DNA from: an uncultured marine group I thaumarchaeote
GTDB taxonomy: Archaea; Thermoproteota; Nitrososphaeria; Nitrososphaerales; Nitrosopumilaceae
NCBI GenBank assembly: GCA_902578515.1
Contig: CACHDH010000003.1
Coordinates: forward strand, 1 to 38,497
Direction: 5' to 3'
DNA length: 38,497 bases
Shown piece after piece: positions 7,326 to 16,555 of the stretch. How positions within the stretch are numbered: the stretch's first letter is position 1; every line of letters begins with the position of its first letter. The position numbers and the translations under genes were made by a program. Below the pieces are notes generated by a model that had not been told where the DNA came from, made no database searches, and worked only from the letters and a program-made list of their open reading frames with translations.

Positions 7326-8259
7326 AAAAAAAATCATTGAACTTTTTCAGAGTAAACTAGGCAATGCAAGTTTTGTTCCGGAGGATGTTGAATCGTTTAA
7401 AATTGGAAGGCAGCAGCTTGTTGTCAAAGTAGACACATTTGTTGAAAGCACCGATCTACCACCACAAATGAAATTGGAGGATGCTGCACGAAAAAGCATT
7501 GTATCTTGTGTAAGTGACTTTGCTGCCAAGGGGGTAAAACCAATTTTTGGAATCGTATCCCTAACAATCCCAAGAAAACTTTCGAGATCCAATATAGAAA
7601 ATTTGGCTAAAGGATTTCAGGGCGCTGCAAGAGAATTTGGGCTGAAGATACTTGGCGGGGACACTAACGAGGGAAAGGAACTTGTGATAACCTTCTCGTT
7701 GTTTGGCACTGGGAAAAAAATTGTGAGCAGGAGCGGTGCAAAAACCGATCATGTGATAATTACATCTGGTTCATTTGGATATACTGGTGCTGGATTATCC
7801 ATACTGATCAAAAATAAAAAATCTTCAAAAAAATTTCGTGCAAAGGCAAAGAATGCTGTGTTTAAACCAAAATGCCGACTTTTGTTTGGATTGAAAAACC
7901 AAAAACACTTCTCCTCAAGCATGGATTCCAGTGACGGACTTTCAACAACGCTCAACGAGATGTCAAAACAAAGTAAGAAAAAATTTGTAATTACCAGTAT
8001 GCCTTCAGATAATGACATCCTTGAATTTGCAACACTAAACAAGCTGAATCCAAATGATCTAATCCTTAATGGTGGTGAGGAATATGAGATTGTTGCGACT
8101 GCAAGCAAATCCAATCTGCCAAAGATCAAAAGTCACGCAAAAAAACACAGAATCAAACTATATGAGATTGGTTACGTCACAAAAGGAAGAGGAGTGTTTC
8201 ACAAAAGAAACGGAAAACTAGATAGGATCAGGGACAAAGGATGGGAACATCTGCAATGA
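7309..8259 (+). CDS. thiL: Thiamine-monophosphate kinase (AIR-synthase/ThiL fold)
   Basis: ThiL phosphorylates thiamine phosphate to thiamine diphosphate with ATP. Visible family pieces are VVKVDTFVESTDLPPQM, RKSIVSCVSDFAAKGVKPIF, LGGDTNEG and the C-terminal SSMDSSDGLSTTL, which hold the Asp residues that bind Mg-ATP. The 316-aa length is normal. The start overlaps glmM by 17 nt in another frame, so translation is probably coupled. Other AIR-synthase-fold kinases such as SelD and HypE are less likely because the FVESTD and SDFAAKG blocks match ThiL. Confidence 0.85.
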   Translation: MSKLSEKKIIELFQSKLGNASFVPEDVESFKIGRQQLVVKVDTFVESTDLPPQMKLEDAARKSIVSCVSDFAAKGVKPIFGIVSLTIPRKLSRSNIENLAKGFQGAAREFGLKILGGDTNEGKELVITFSLFGTGKKIVSRSGAKTDHVIITSGSFGYTGAGLSILIKNKKSSKKFRAKAKNAVFKPKCRLLFGLKNQKHFSSSMDSSDGLSTTLNEMSKQSKKKFVITSMPSDNDILEFATLNKLNPNDLILNGGEEYEIVATASKSNLPKIKSHAKKHRIKLYEIGYVTKGRGVFHKRNGKLDRIRDKGWEHLQ

Positions 8260-8284
8260 ACTAGCTATAATAAGATGTGAATAT

Positions 8285-8294
8285 GTTTTTTAAA
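8285..8294 (+). promoter_or_regulatory. TATA box for uS11
   Basis: TTTTTTAAAC is centred about 28 nt before the TTG start at 8317. The spacing implies a nearly leaderless mRNA and supports that start. Confidence 0.45.
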
Positions 8295-8316
8295 CCCCTC
8301 ACAACTGTGGTATACA

Positions 8317-8880
8317 TTGTCTGAAACAGAAGCAGTTAGCGAAGAGGAAGTAAAGGAGGTAGTCTCCGAAGAATCATCTGAAGCTCCAACTGAAGCTGTT
8401 AAAGAATCCACTGAAGCTGCTGAAGAATCCGCTAAATCTAGCGAGACAGCAGCTGAAGCTAGTAAAGAGGCCTCAACACAAACCAAGAAACCAGCGCAAG
8501 AAAAATGGGGAATTGCACACATCTACAGCAGCTACAACAATACAATCATCCACATAACTGATACCACCGGTGCAGAAACTGCAGCAATTAGTTCTGGTGG
8601 TCACCATGTAACTGCTGCGAGGTACGAGTCATCACCATTTGCGGCAATGAAAGCAGCTAACGCTGTGGTGGAAGCTGCCAAAACAAAAGGCTTTACTGCA
8701 ATACACATCAAGGTGCGAGCAGTAGGCGGTGTGGGCTCTAGAGTCCCAGGACCTGGTGCACAAGCTGCAATCAGAGCACTAGCAAGAGGAGGATTCAAGA
8801 TTGGACGTATTGACGATGTTACTCCAATACCACATGATACTACCAGAAAGAAGGGTGGTAAGCGTGGAAGAAGGGTCTAG
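8317..8880 (+). CDS. rps11: 30S ribosomal protein uS11 with acidic N-terminal extension
   Basis: The uS11 body begins near residue 67: [53 protein letters not shown] and the basic end [12 protein letters not shown]. uS11 lines the mRNA exit region of the small-subunit platform. Ahead of it lies an Ala/Glu/Ser-rich extension of about 60 residues that ordinary archaeal uS11 (about 130 aa) lacks. The TTG start is supported by the TATA box at 28 nt. The gene stands alone here, away from S4, S13 or RpoD, which often accompany it. Confidence 0.92.
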   Translation: MSETEAVSEEEVKEVVSEESSEAPTEAVKESTEAAEESAKSSETAAEASKEASTQTKKPAQEKWGIAHIYSSYNNTIIHITDTTGAETAAISSGGHHVTAARYESSPFAAMKAANAVVEAAKTKGFTAIHIKVRAVGGVGSRVPGPGAQAAIRALARGGFKIGRIDDVTPIPHDTTRKKGGKRGRRV

Positions 8881-9188
8881 TCCTTAACAATCTTCACTTT
8901 AACATTACAACCCTGAGATTCAAAATACTGTCCTAGAAAATTTACAAACTTCTCATCAGGCTTGTCTCCCTTGGTTTTTCTTATCATATCTGCAAACTTG
9001 TCCTCCATTCCTACGTATAGCTCCTGATCTAGGAACATCCGGAAGAACGTCCAGCCAAACTTTGAAGTTGGGTCTCCAAACTTGAAACCATTTGAAACGT
9101 TACAAAGCGCAGCCATCTTGTTCATGAGCAGCTGGATACTTTTGATATCCTCATCATATTTTGTGGTGCTAATTTCAAAGAAAGCCAT
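8877..9188 (-). CDS. Hypothetical protein (about 103 aa) downstream of PDCD5
   Basis: I prefer the ATG at 9188 ([19 protein letters not shown]) to the longer frame in the ORF track, because the upstream PDCD5 gene stops 1 nt before it and the extension would overlap that gene. The product is a small mixed alpha/beta protein with no membrane segment or metal motif: [34 protein letters not shown] and a beta-like [10 protein letters not shown] end. It is last in the rtcB-PDCD5 operon and overlaps the rps11 stop by 4 nt. Family not recognised. Confidence 0.65.
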   Translation of the reverse strand: MAFFEISTTKYDEDIKSIQLLMNKMAALCNVSNGFKFGDPTSKFGWTFFRMFLDQELYVGMEDKFADMIRKTKGDKPDEKFVNFLGQYFESQGCNVKVKIVKD

Positions 9189-9189
9189 G

Positions 9190-9600
9190 TTACTCTGTAG
9201 ATAATTTTCCCAACTTGTCAGAAAGTGATACAAACTTGCCATCCTTTTCCACGTTGATTTTGGTCTTCATTCTCACATTAAGGCCGACCGCCCTGAATAA
9301 TGCAAGTAGGTTGCCCCCATCCAATGTTTCCTTGATCTCGCCTGACGATATCAGTTCTGATAATTTCAATACTATGATCTGCGTTTCTCTTGGAAATTGG
9401 TACTCTGCGTTTTGCAGAACCTCCATTCCCCGATAGCCCAAACGCTTTACTATAATCTCACGTGGTGATGGTTTCTTGTCTTGCTCTTCCTTTTGTGATT
9501 CGGTAATCTTCTCCTGATGTCGCTGAGATGAAATGTTATTCCGCATCTCAGCCAGACGCTTTGCCTTTAATCTTTCCAGGTCCTTGTCCTCGTCGCTCAT
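9190..9600 (-). CDS. PDCD5-family DNA-binding protein
   Basis: Homologue of eukaryotic PDCD5/TFAR19, present in most archaea. The N-terminal helix DLERLKAKRLAEMRNNISSQ is followed by a charged linker and the three-helix body: SPREIIVKRLGYRGMEVLQNAEYQFPRETQIIVLKLSELISSGEI. Normal archaeal members are about 115 aa; at 136 aa this one has an extra C-terminal stretch. It overlaps the rtcB stop by 4 nt and is followed after 1 nt by the next gene, so the three are co-expressed. Molecular role in archaea is not settled. Confidence 0.82.
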   Translation of the reverse strand: MSDEDKDLERLKAKRLAEMRNNISSQRHQEKITESQKEEQDKKPSPREIIVKRLGYRGMEVLQNAEYQFPRETQIIVLKLSELISSGEIKETLDGGNLLALFRAVGLNVRMKTKINVEKDGKFVSLSDKLGKLSTE

Positions 9601-11045
9601 CCCTTGATCACTCCTACTGGTACAAGCTTTGCAACTTTAGTGGCAATGCCAAGCTCGTGTGAAACGTTAACCACAGAATCAACATCCTTGTATGCTTGTG
9701 GCGTCTCCTCCACCACACCATCTCGCGTCAAGGACTTTATGAAAATTCCTTTATCGTTAAGTGATTTTTTTACTTCAGATTCTGTAAAGTTTCTCCTTGC
9801 CTTTGAGCGGGACATCATTCTTCCTGCTCCATGTGCTGTCGAACCAAATGTTGTATTCATTGAGTTTTCTTTTCCTAAAAGTATCCAGCTTCCCGTTCCC
9901 ATTGAACCTGGTACCAGAACTGGTTGACCAAGATCGCGGTACTTTGCTGGAACGTCATCCATGTTTGCAGGGAATGCTCTGGTAGCTCCTTTACGATGGA
10001 CAACAACTGGTTTTAACTTGCCATCAATCTTGTGGTTTTCCACCTTTGCTATGTTATGTGCTACGTCATAAACTAGTCTCATATCCAGATCAGATTCTGA
10101 TTGTTTGAAAACCCTTTCAAAGGACTTTCTTGTCCAATGTGTAATCATTTGTCGATTACTCCAGGCAAAATTCAGTGCTGCAAACATTGCTGTCCTGTAT
10201 GATTCTCCCTCCTCCGATTTGTTTGGGACACACGCAAGCTCCCTGTCCGCTAGATGAATATCATATTTCTTTTGAGCCTGCTCTGAAATTCTAAGATAAT
10301 CACTACATATTTGGTGACCAAATCCTCGCGAGCCACAATGAATCAGTATGGTAACACTTCCCTTTTCAATTCCCATTGCAGCAGCTGCCTTCTCGTCATG
10401 AACCTCTGCAACCTTTTGTATTTCTAGGAAATGATTTCCAGAACCAAGGCTACCAAGCTGTGGTGCACCTCGTTTCCTTGCACGGTCAGAAACTTTGTTT
10501 GGGTCGGCATTTGCCATCTGTCCACTCTCCTCACACACGTCTGCGTCGTCCGTTGTACCATATCCGTTATCAATTGCCCAACTTACTCCCTTAACCAAAA
10601 CTTCATCCAGCTGTGACGGGTTTAGTCTGATGGCACCTTTTGATCCAACACCTGAGGGAATAGACTTGAAAAGATCAGTAACAATGTCTTTCAGCTTTGG
10701 CCTAACGTCATTTTCCGTCAAGTTAGTTCTAAGAAGCCTGACGCCACAATTGATATCATAACCAACGCCACCTGGGCTGATCATTCCCTCCTCCGCATCC
10801 ATCGCAGCAACACCGCCAACAGGAAATCCGTATCCTTCATGACCATCTGGTAGAACTATTGAATGCTGTTGAATTCCAGGAAGTGTTGAAACATTCACCG
10901 CCTGCTGGATTGTCCTGTCGGTCATCATTTTTGTAAGCAGTTTCTCATCAGCGTAAATTGTTACGGGTACTTTCATTCCAATGGATGAATCAGGATCTAT
11001 TTGATATCGCATATCACCGATTTTTTTGGGTTTGAAGTTGGACAT
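9597..11045 (-). CDS. rtcB: tRNA-splicing/RNA ligase RtcB
   Basis: RtcB joins 2',3'-cyclic phosphate and 5'-OH RNA ends using GTP and Mn; in archaea it completes tRNA intron splicing. The 482-aa protein shows GIQQHSIVLPDGHEGYGFPVGGVAA, the metal-binding GVGYDINCGVRLL (conserved Cys), HCGSRGFGHQ, and the GMP-site region GSMGTGSWILLG followed by STAHGAGR. No intein is inserted. It is first gene of an operon with PDCD5, and its 3' end overlaps PDCD5 by 4 nt. Five smaller plus-strand ORFs inside it are shadows. Confidence 0.95.
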   Translation of the reverse strand: MSNFKPKKIGDMRYQIDPDSSIGMKVPVTIYADEKLLTKMMTDRTIQQAVNVSTLPGIQQHSIVLPDGHEGYGFPVGGVAAMDAEEGMISPGGVGYDINCGVRLLRTNLTENDVRPKLKDIVTDLFKSIPSGVGSKGAIRLNPSQLDEVLVKGVSWAIDNGYGTTDDADVCEESGQMANADPNKVSDRARKRGAPQLGSLGSGNHFLEIQKVAEVHDEKAAAAMGIEKGSVTILIHCGSRGFGHQICSDYLRISEQAQKKYDIHLADRELACVPNKSEEGESYRTAMFAALNFAWSNRQMITHWTRKSFERVFKQSESDLDMRLVYDVAHNIAKVENHKIDGKLKPVVVHRKGATRAFPANMDDVPAKYRDLGQPVLVPGSMGTGSWILLGKENSMNTTFGSTAHGAGRMMSRSKARRNFTESEVKKSLNDKGIFIKSLTRDGVVEETPQAYKDVDSVVNVSHELGIATKVAKLVPVGVIKG

Positions 11046-11116
11046 TTAGATTTGAATTGCTGATTGACAATTTAAATCATAATTAGATTAAAATGAAATG
11101 AGATTGTTGGACAGTT

Positions 11117-11764
11117 ATGAAGACTGCCATAGTTTTAGGGGGTTCAAGGGGAATCGGCAAGGCAATTGCTGACTCGCTGAAATCAATTGACTGTGATGTC
11201 ATTGCCACCTCAAAGAATGATTTGGACACATCAAGCTTGGAAAGTGTTTCAGGCTTTGCTGAAAAACACAAGCAGGCAGACATTCTAGTTCTAAACACAG
11301 GCGGTCCTGAACCCAAAGAATTTTTTTCCATAACAGAGGATGATTGGAATCATTATCATAATCAATTGTTTCTGGGATTTTGTTCTCTCTTACAAAAGAT
11401 CAAGATCAATGACAACGGATACATCTTCCTCATGTCATCCAATGTGATAAAGGAGCCAAATGCAAAACTGATCATCTCAAGCGCTTACCGCTCCGCTTTC
11501 TCCAGTGTCTTTAAAATTTTGAGTAAGGAGTTTGCAAAGAGACAGATTAGTTGCATCAACATAGCACCGGGACCAATCCACACTGACAGAACAAAGGAAC
11601 TAATCGATGACGTTGATGCATTCGCAGAAACCCTCCCAATGAAAAGACTTGGCAAGCCACAGGAGATTGGTGATTTTGTAAAATCAATAGTTGAACATGA
11701 TATCAAGTATCTTTCCGGCGCAGTAATCAATTTTGACGGCGCAAACTCGAATTTTGTTTTCTAG
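11117..11764 (+). CDS. Short-chain dehydrogenase-like protein lacking the usual Tyr-x3-Lys
   Basis: Rossmann-fold SDR, 215 aa. The cofactor loop LGGSRGIGKAI (residues 7-17), the NTGG motif after DILVL, and the C-terminal NIAPGPIHTDR are clear. The catalytic region reads KLIISSAYRSAFSSVFKILSKEF: where classical SDRs have YxxxK, this has Tyr-Arg-Ser-Ala-Phe. A known FabG-like subgroup has SNxxR here and likewise lacks the classical pair. It is therefore either an atypical reductase or a non-catalytic SDR. It is divergent from rtcB; substrate unknown. Confidence 0.8.
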   Translation: MKTAIVLGGSRGIGKAIADSLKSIDCDVIATSKNDLDTSSLESVSGFAEKHKQADILVLNTGGPEPKEFFSITEDDWNHYHNQLFLGFCSLLQKIKINDNGYIFLMSSNVIKEPNAKLIISSAYRSAFSSVFKILSKEFAKRQISCINIAPGPIHTDRTKELIDDVDAFAETLPMKRLGKPQEIGDFVKSIVEHDIKYLSGAVINFDGANSNFVF

Positions 11765-11804
11765 CAAGACATAGATTTATTTCCAGAACAAGCTAACGGT
11801 AATT

Positions 11805-13166
11805 GTGTCCATTTTACCTATAGATACTGGCCGCTATGGTACGAAGGAGATGCTGGAAATTTTCAGGGAACAAAAGAAGATTGATTATCAGCTAGAGATT
11901 GAAGCTGCAGCCGTACTATCACAAAACGAGATAGGACTGATTCCAGCTTCCGTTGCGAGAGACATAGCAAGAGCAGCCAAATCTGGCAAGATAACAGCCA
12001 AGAGAATCAAACAGCTTGAAGCTAAGAGTGACCATGACACTGCTGCACTAGTAGAAGCACTGGCTGAAAAATGTCAAAAGGCATCAAGACCATGGATTCA
12101 CTACGGTCTAACATCAAACGACTTGGTTGACACAAGTAACTCGATGCAGATGAGGGACGCAATTAAGATCATCCAACCAAAAGTTTCAAAGTTATCATTA
12201 CTACTTTCAAAAAATGCTGTAAAGTACAAGAACGTTCCAGCCGTCGGAAGAACACACGGCCAGCATGCCAGCATCATTTCATTTGGATTAAAATTTGCAA
12301 ACTGGGCTGCGGAAATGTCAACCCATCTTGAGAGATTAGATGAGATAAAGAAACGTGTTCTCATCTGCAAGACGATGGGTGTTGTCGGTACCGGCTCACT
12401 GATGGGAAAGAATGCCATAAAAGTTCAGGACCGCGTAGCCAAGAAGCTTGGACTTTATCCTGCAAGGGTCACCACGCAGATCATTCCAAGGGAGAGATAT
12501 GCCGAATACATATTCCAGTTGTCACTGCTTGGCGCGACCTTGGAAAAGATTGCCATAGAGATTAGAAACCTACAGCGTACAGAGATTGCCGAAGTCTCGG
12601 AACATTTCAAGAAAGGCCAGATGGGAAGCAGCGCGGTACCAACAAAGAGAAACCCAATCAAATCAGAACGGATATCATCCCTATCAAAACTTCTGAGAAG
12701 CCAGATTAACATATCATTTGAGAACATTCCACTCTGGCATGAGAGAGACCTATCAAACTCTGCCAATGAGAGATTCATCCTTCCAATGACATCCATTCTA
12801 CTGGATGAGATGATAGAGACGATGACCAGAATAATTGAAAATCTTCAGGTTAACACAAAGCGCGTACAGGAAAATCTTCACATAACCAGGGGGCAAATCT
12901 TTGCAGAATTTGTTCTGGAAGCCCTGATCAAAAAGGGAGTCCCAAGGTTCGAAGCGTACAGGGATGTGCAACGTGTTGCTTTTGATGCACACAAAAAGGG
13001 AATCGACTACCTTGATGCAATTAAAAATGACAAGTTGATCTCGACCAATCTTTCTGATAGAGAAATAGAATCGATATTTGTCCCAGAGAAACATCTTGGT
13101 GCATCACTTGGAATAATTGATAATGTGTTCAGCCACGTAAAGGCAAACGCTAAGAAGTTTTCCTAG
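11805..13166 (+). CDS. purB: Adenylosuccinate lyase
   Basis: Cleaves SAICAR and adenylosuccinate to release fumarate in purine synthesis. The fumarase/aspartase signature GQMGSSAVPTKRNPIKSE is near residues 270-287, and VGRTHGQHAS is near 145-154. The 453-aa length is normal. The start is GTG (MSILPIDTGRYGT matches the family N-terminus). Its 3' end overlaps the convergent asparagine-synthase-like gene by 17 nt. ORFs on the minus strand inside it are shadows. Confidence 0.93.
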   Translation: MSILPIDTGRYGTKEMLEIFREQKKIDYQLEIEAAAVLSQNEIGLIPASVARDIARAAKSGKITAKRIKQLEAKSDHDTAALVEALAEKCQKASRPWIHYGLTSNDLVDTSNSMQMRDAIKIIQPKVSKLSLLLSKNAVKYKNVPAVGRTHGQHASIISFGLKFANWAAEMSTHLERLDEIKKRVLICKTMGVVGTGSLMGKNAIKVQDRVAKKLGLYPARVTTQIIPRERYAEYIFQLSLLGATLEKIAIEIRNLQRTEIAEVSEHFKKGQMGSSAVPTKRNPIKSERISSLSKLLRSQINISFENIPLWHERDLSNSANERFILPMTSILLDEMIETMTRIIENLQVNTKRVQENLHITRGQIFAEFVLEALIKKGVPRFEAYRDVQRVAFDAHKKGIDYLDAIKNDKLISTNLSDREIESIFVPEKHLGASLGIIDNVFSHVKANAKKFS

Positions 13167-13905
13167 ATTTTAACAACGACTTGTGTATCTGAGAGCCATA
13201 CTGTAGTGCCTTTTTCTGTTTTTTTGCGGCAACCTCCGGCACACCATAATCCATGGCTAACTCACGAATAGGATGCTTTCTCTGCATGTCATCTAGACCA
13301 TGAATCTTTTCAGAGACTGGAATTGTTTTCGAGTAATCTACAAAACTTGGTGAGAGGAAAGGCTGGACCATCTTCACATCAAACTCTGCAGTAACTTTAT
13401 TGATTGCAATCATCATCTCTCCCTCATTCTTCAATTTCTCATCCATCATTTTTGTAACCTCATCCTCTCCTTTCTCAATTGCCTCACGGTAAGAATTGTA
13501 ACCGCAAAACAGTTCATCAATGCCATTGGCGGTAGCAACTGTCTTCAGACCATTCTTTTGCGCAAGCCCAGCAACATAATGGAACGCAATCGAGTTCTCA
13601 TTCCAAGAGAGGTTGTCTGATTTGATTATTTGGTTGATCTTCTGGCTAACCTCCTTAAACTTTTCAGGATCAATTTCAGAAATGCTGTGTTCCAAGTTGA
13701 GCAGCTGATTTACTTCCTTGGCAAAATTGATGTCATGGGAATCCTGAAATCCAATTGTCAGAAGATGGACACCATATCCCATATCCTTGACGAGCTTTGC
13801 CAATAGGGTGCTATCTACTCCACCCGAAAATGCAACACCTATCTTCTTGTCAGAGATGGTTTCCTTTACCGCGTTCTCCATTTCACTAAGTAATTGCTTA
13901 TTCAT
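13150..13905 (-). CDS. Asparagine-synthase-like ATP pyrophosphatase (synthetase domain only)
   Basis: The PP-loop FSGGVDST (residues 26-33) marks an adenylating enzyme, and TANGIDELFCGYNSYREAI resembles the conserved region of the AsnB synthetase domain (PF00733). The N-terminal Ntn glutaminase domain is absent; the protein is only 251 aa. It could use free ammonia or another amine donor, or adenylate a different acid. The FLSPSFVDYSKTIP and KHPIRELAMDYG blocks also follow AsnB. Family is clear; true substrate is not. It is divergent from the PCD gene. Confidence 0.78.
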   Translation of the reverse strand: MNKQLLSEMENAVKETISDKKIGVAFSGGVDSTLLAKLVKDMGYGVHLLTIGFQDSHDINFAKEVNQLLNLEHSISEIDPEKFKEVSQKINQIIKSDNLSWNENSIAFHYVAGLAQKNGLKTVATANGIDELFCGYNSYREAIEKGEDEVTKMMDEKLKNEGEMMIAINKVTAEFDVKMVQPFLSPSFVDYSKTIPVSEKIHGLDDMQRKHPIRELAMDYGVPEVAAKKQKKALQYGSQIHKSLLKSRKTS

Positions 13906-13959
13906 AATTGCAATGAAGTAATCTAGACAATTTATTAATTAACTCTGCCATGTCCCTAC

Positions 13960-14241
13960 ATGGGATTAACAAAACTATCAGATGAGGAGATTCAAACAGC
14001 ACTTCAAGACTTGGAGGGCTGGTCAGTTGTAGATGGCAAGCTCCACAAGGAATTCCAATTTTCAGATTTCAATGAGGCGTTTGGCTTTATGGCCAGAGCA
14101 TCGATGCACATTGAAAAGATGAATCACCATCCAGAATGGTTCAACGTATACAACAAGCTGGTTGTTGATTTAATGACCCATGATGCCTCTGGCATAACTG
14201 AAAACGATACCAAATTGGCAAAGATTCTCAATTCGATTTAG
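13960..14241 (+). CDS. Pterin-4a-carbinolamine dehydratase
   Basis: A 93-aa PCD-fold protein. The signature [22 protein letters not shown] contains the catalytic His pair H56/H57 and H74, with LEGW at residues 18-21. In organisms with aromatic amino-acid hydroxylases it recycles tetrahydrobiopterin; in many prokaryotes without them its role is uncertain, possibly in molybdopterin or folate-like metabolism. It ends 2 nt before valS, so the two are probably co-transcribed. Confidence 0.92.
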   Translation: MGLTKLSDEEIQTALQDLEGWSVVDGKLHKEFQFSDFNEAFGFMARASMHIEKMNHHPEWFNVYNKLVVDLMTHDASGITENDTKLAKILNSI

Positions 14242-14243
14242 AT

Positions 14244-16553
14244 ATGGAACCAAAAATTCAGGAGAAGGTATGGGACCCCAAGATAGAATCTGACATTAGA
14301 AAAAAATGGGAGGACTCGAAACTTTATGAATTTAATTCTGGTGCTGACGGTTATACGATAGATACTCCACCACCATATCCATCTGGCAGACCATGGCACA
14401 TCGGAGCCGCGGCACACTATGCTCAGATAGATATGGTTTCAAGAACAGCTCGCATGAATGGGAAGAATGTTTACTTTCCAATTGGTATCGACCGAAACGG
14501 TTTGCCTGTTGAACTTTACACGGAAAAAAAACATAGCATACGAATGCGGGAGACCGAGCGAGGAAAATTCTTGGACCTCTGCAAGGATGCGCTTGATGAT
14601 CTTGAGGCTGAGATGATTCAGATTATGAAAAATCTTGGGCTCAGCTGTGACTTTGATAACTATTACCGAACGGACTCGGAGGAATATCGAGCTCTAACAC
14701 AATCTACCTTCATTGAATTATGGAAGAATGACTCGATTTACCTAGCAACCAGACCCAACAACTATGACTGGGTGACTGGAACAACAATAGCAGATGCCGA
14801 GATAGTCTACGAGGAGCTCCCAACCAAACTAGTCCACATGAAGTTCAAGGCGGGAGGAAAGGAAGTCATCATTGCTAGTACCAGACCTGAGCTTTTGTGT
14901 GCCTGTAAAACCATAATTGTAAACCCAGATGACGAAAGATATTCTGATTTAGTTGGAAAGAAAGTAACTGTCCCAATATCAAATCAGGAAGTTGAGATTC
15001 AGACTCACCACTCTGCCGAGATGGAGTTTGGTTCCGGTGCTGTGATGGTCTGTAGCTATGGTGACCAGAACGACGTTGCGCTGTTTAGAGAATTAAATTT
15101 GGAGGAGGTTGTCGCAATCGGGCAGGACGGAAGGATGACCGAGGCTGCTGGAGCTTATACAGGCCTCAAACCAAAGCAAGCCCGCACAAAAATAATTGAG
15201 GACCTAGAAAGTGGCGGCTTTGTTGAAAAGATTGAGGAGATTTCCCACCGAACGCCAGTCTCGGAACGAAGCAAGACTCCAATTGAGATCATTCCCATGG
15301 AAGAATATTATTTGAAACAGAAGGAATCTGTAGGAAAGATGAAAGAGCTTGGAGCTCAAATCAAGTTTTACCCAGAGATGCACCAGCAAATTCTAATGAA
15401 CTGGTTGGATTCGATTAAGATAGACTGGCCAATTTCTCGCAGACGATTCTATGGAACAGAGATTCCAATCTGGTATTGTAAGAAATGTTCAGAGCCATAC
15501 TTGCCCGAGCCAGGAAAATATTATCGTCCATGGAGCGAGCCATGTCCGGCAGAGAAGTGTTCCAAGTGTGACTCGACCGAGTTTGTTGGGGAGGAGAGAA
15601 CCTTCGATACCTGGATGGACTCTAGTGTCTCACCATTATTCATTACAAAATTCAAAAAGGATGAGGAGTTTTTCAAAAGAACTTATCCAACCGGAGTAAG
15701 GCCACAGGCAAAGGACATTGTCAGGACTTGGCTGTACTATACTCTTCTGCGATGTGAGAATCTCACCGGCGAGAAGCCATGGTCCGAGGCTTGGGTCATG
15801 GGATATGGTTTGGATGAAAAGGGAATGAAGATGTCAAAAAGCAAAGGAAATGCTCTGGATCCCCTACCAATTATTGAAAAGTTTGGTGCTGATACCTTCC
15901 GATTTTGGAGTGCCAGCGAAGTAAACCATGGTTCTGATTTCCGATGTAGCGAACAAAAAATTGATTCAACGAAAAAATTCCTCACTAAATTATGGAACGT
16001 ATCCAGATTTCTTTCTAGTTTTCCTATAATTGAGTCGGCGGACCTGGCTGACACCGACAAGTGGATCATCTCCGAGCTGGATAAGCTGGTAAAGGACTGC
16101 AAGGTTGGCTTTGACCAATACAACTTCTTCATCCCAGCCACAGCAATTCGAGAGTTCACCTGGAATGTCTTTGCTGCCCAGTATATTGAGATGGCAAAGA
16201 CTCGGGCATATGGAATTGAATTTTCAGATGCCGAGCGGGACGGAGCAATCTATACCTTGCATAAGGTTTTGTCCACCCTGCTGAAGCTTTTGGCTCCAAT
16301 CACCCCATACATTACCGATTTCCTCTGGCAAACCCTCTACTCGGACAAGAGCATCCACACCGAGCAGCAGGCAAAGGAGGAATCAAACGAGGACATGACC
16401 CAGCACACTCAGGCCATCAGCGACTTCAACTCGAAGGTTTGGAATGAAAAAAAGGAGAAGGGGCTGTCTCTCAAGGACTCGATCAAGATTGAGATTCCAA
16501 AAGAGCTTGAGATTTTCAAGAAAGACCTAGTTGCGATGCATCATTTGGAATAA
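14244..16553 (+). CDS. valS: Valyl-tRNA synthetase
   Basis: Class Ia synthetase of the Val/Ile/Leu group. The HIGH equivalent is HIGA in TPPPYPSGRPWHIGAAAHYAQIDM (residues 41-64), the KMSKS loop is near 530, and the editing domain carries ASTRPELLCACKTIIVNP. DWPISRRRFYGTEIPIWYC and the following Cys-rich zinc module point to the archaeal ValS form rather than IleS or LeuS. At 769 aa it is compact and lacks the C-terminal coiled-coil of bacterial ValS. ORFs 15204..15389, 15451..15699 and 15737..16159 are shadows. Confidence 0.88.
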   Translation: MEPKIQEKVWDPKIESDIRKKWEDSKLYEFNSGADGYTIDTPPPYPSGRPWHIGAAAHYAQIDMVSRTARMNGKNVYFPIGIDRNGLPVELYTEKKHSIRMRETERGKFLDLCKDALDDLEAEMIQIMKNLGLSCDFDNYYRTDSEEYRALTQSTFIELWKNDSIYLATRPNNYDWVTGTTIADAEIVYEELPTKLVHMKFKAGGKEVIIASTRPELLCACKTIIVNPDDERYSDLVGKKVTVPISNQEVEIQTHHSAEMEFGSGAVMVCSYGDQNDVALFRELNLEEVVAIGQDGRMTEAAGAYTGLKPKQARTKIIEDLESGGFVEKIEEISHRTPVSERSKTPIEIIPMEEYYLKQKESVGKMKELGAQIKFYPEMHQQILMNWLDSIKIDWPISRRRFYGTEIPIWYCKKCSEPYLPEPGKYYRPWSEPCPAEKCSKCDSTEFVGEERTFDTWMDSSVSPLFITKFKKDEEFFKRTYPTGVRPQAKDIVRTWLYYTLLRCENLTGEKPWSEAWVMGYGLDEKGMKMSKSKGNALDPLPIIEKFGADTFRFWSASEVNHGSDFRCSEQKIDSTKKFLTKLWNVSRFLSSFPIIESADLADTDKWIISELDKLVKDCKVGFDQYNFFIPATAIREFTWNVFAAQYIEMAKTRAYGIEFSDAERDGAIYTLHKVLSTLLKLLAPITPYITDFLWQTLYSDKSIHTEQQAKEESNEDMTQHTQAISDFNSKVWNEKKEKGLSLKDSIKIEIPKELEIFKKDLVAMHHLE

Positions 16554-16555
16554 TC

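Noticed and set aside
8877-9242. Long form of the hypothetical protein (121 aa)
   Set aside because: The extra 18 residues would overlap PDCD5 by more than 50 nt. The internal ATG at 9188 fits the operon spacing.
12455-13094. Minus-strand ORFs within purB
   Set aside because: Shadows of an intact, well-conserved adenylosuccinate lyase.
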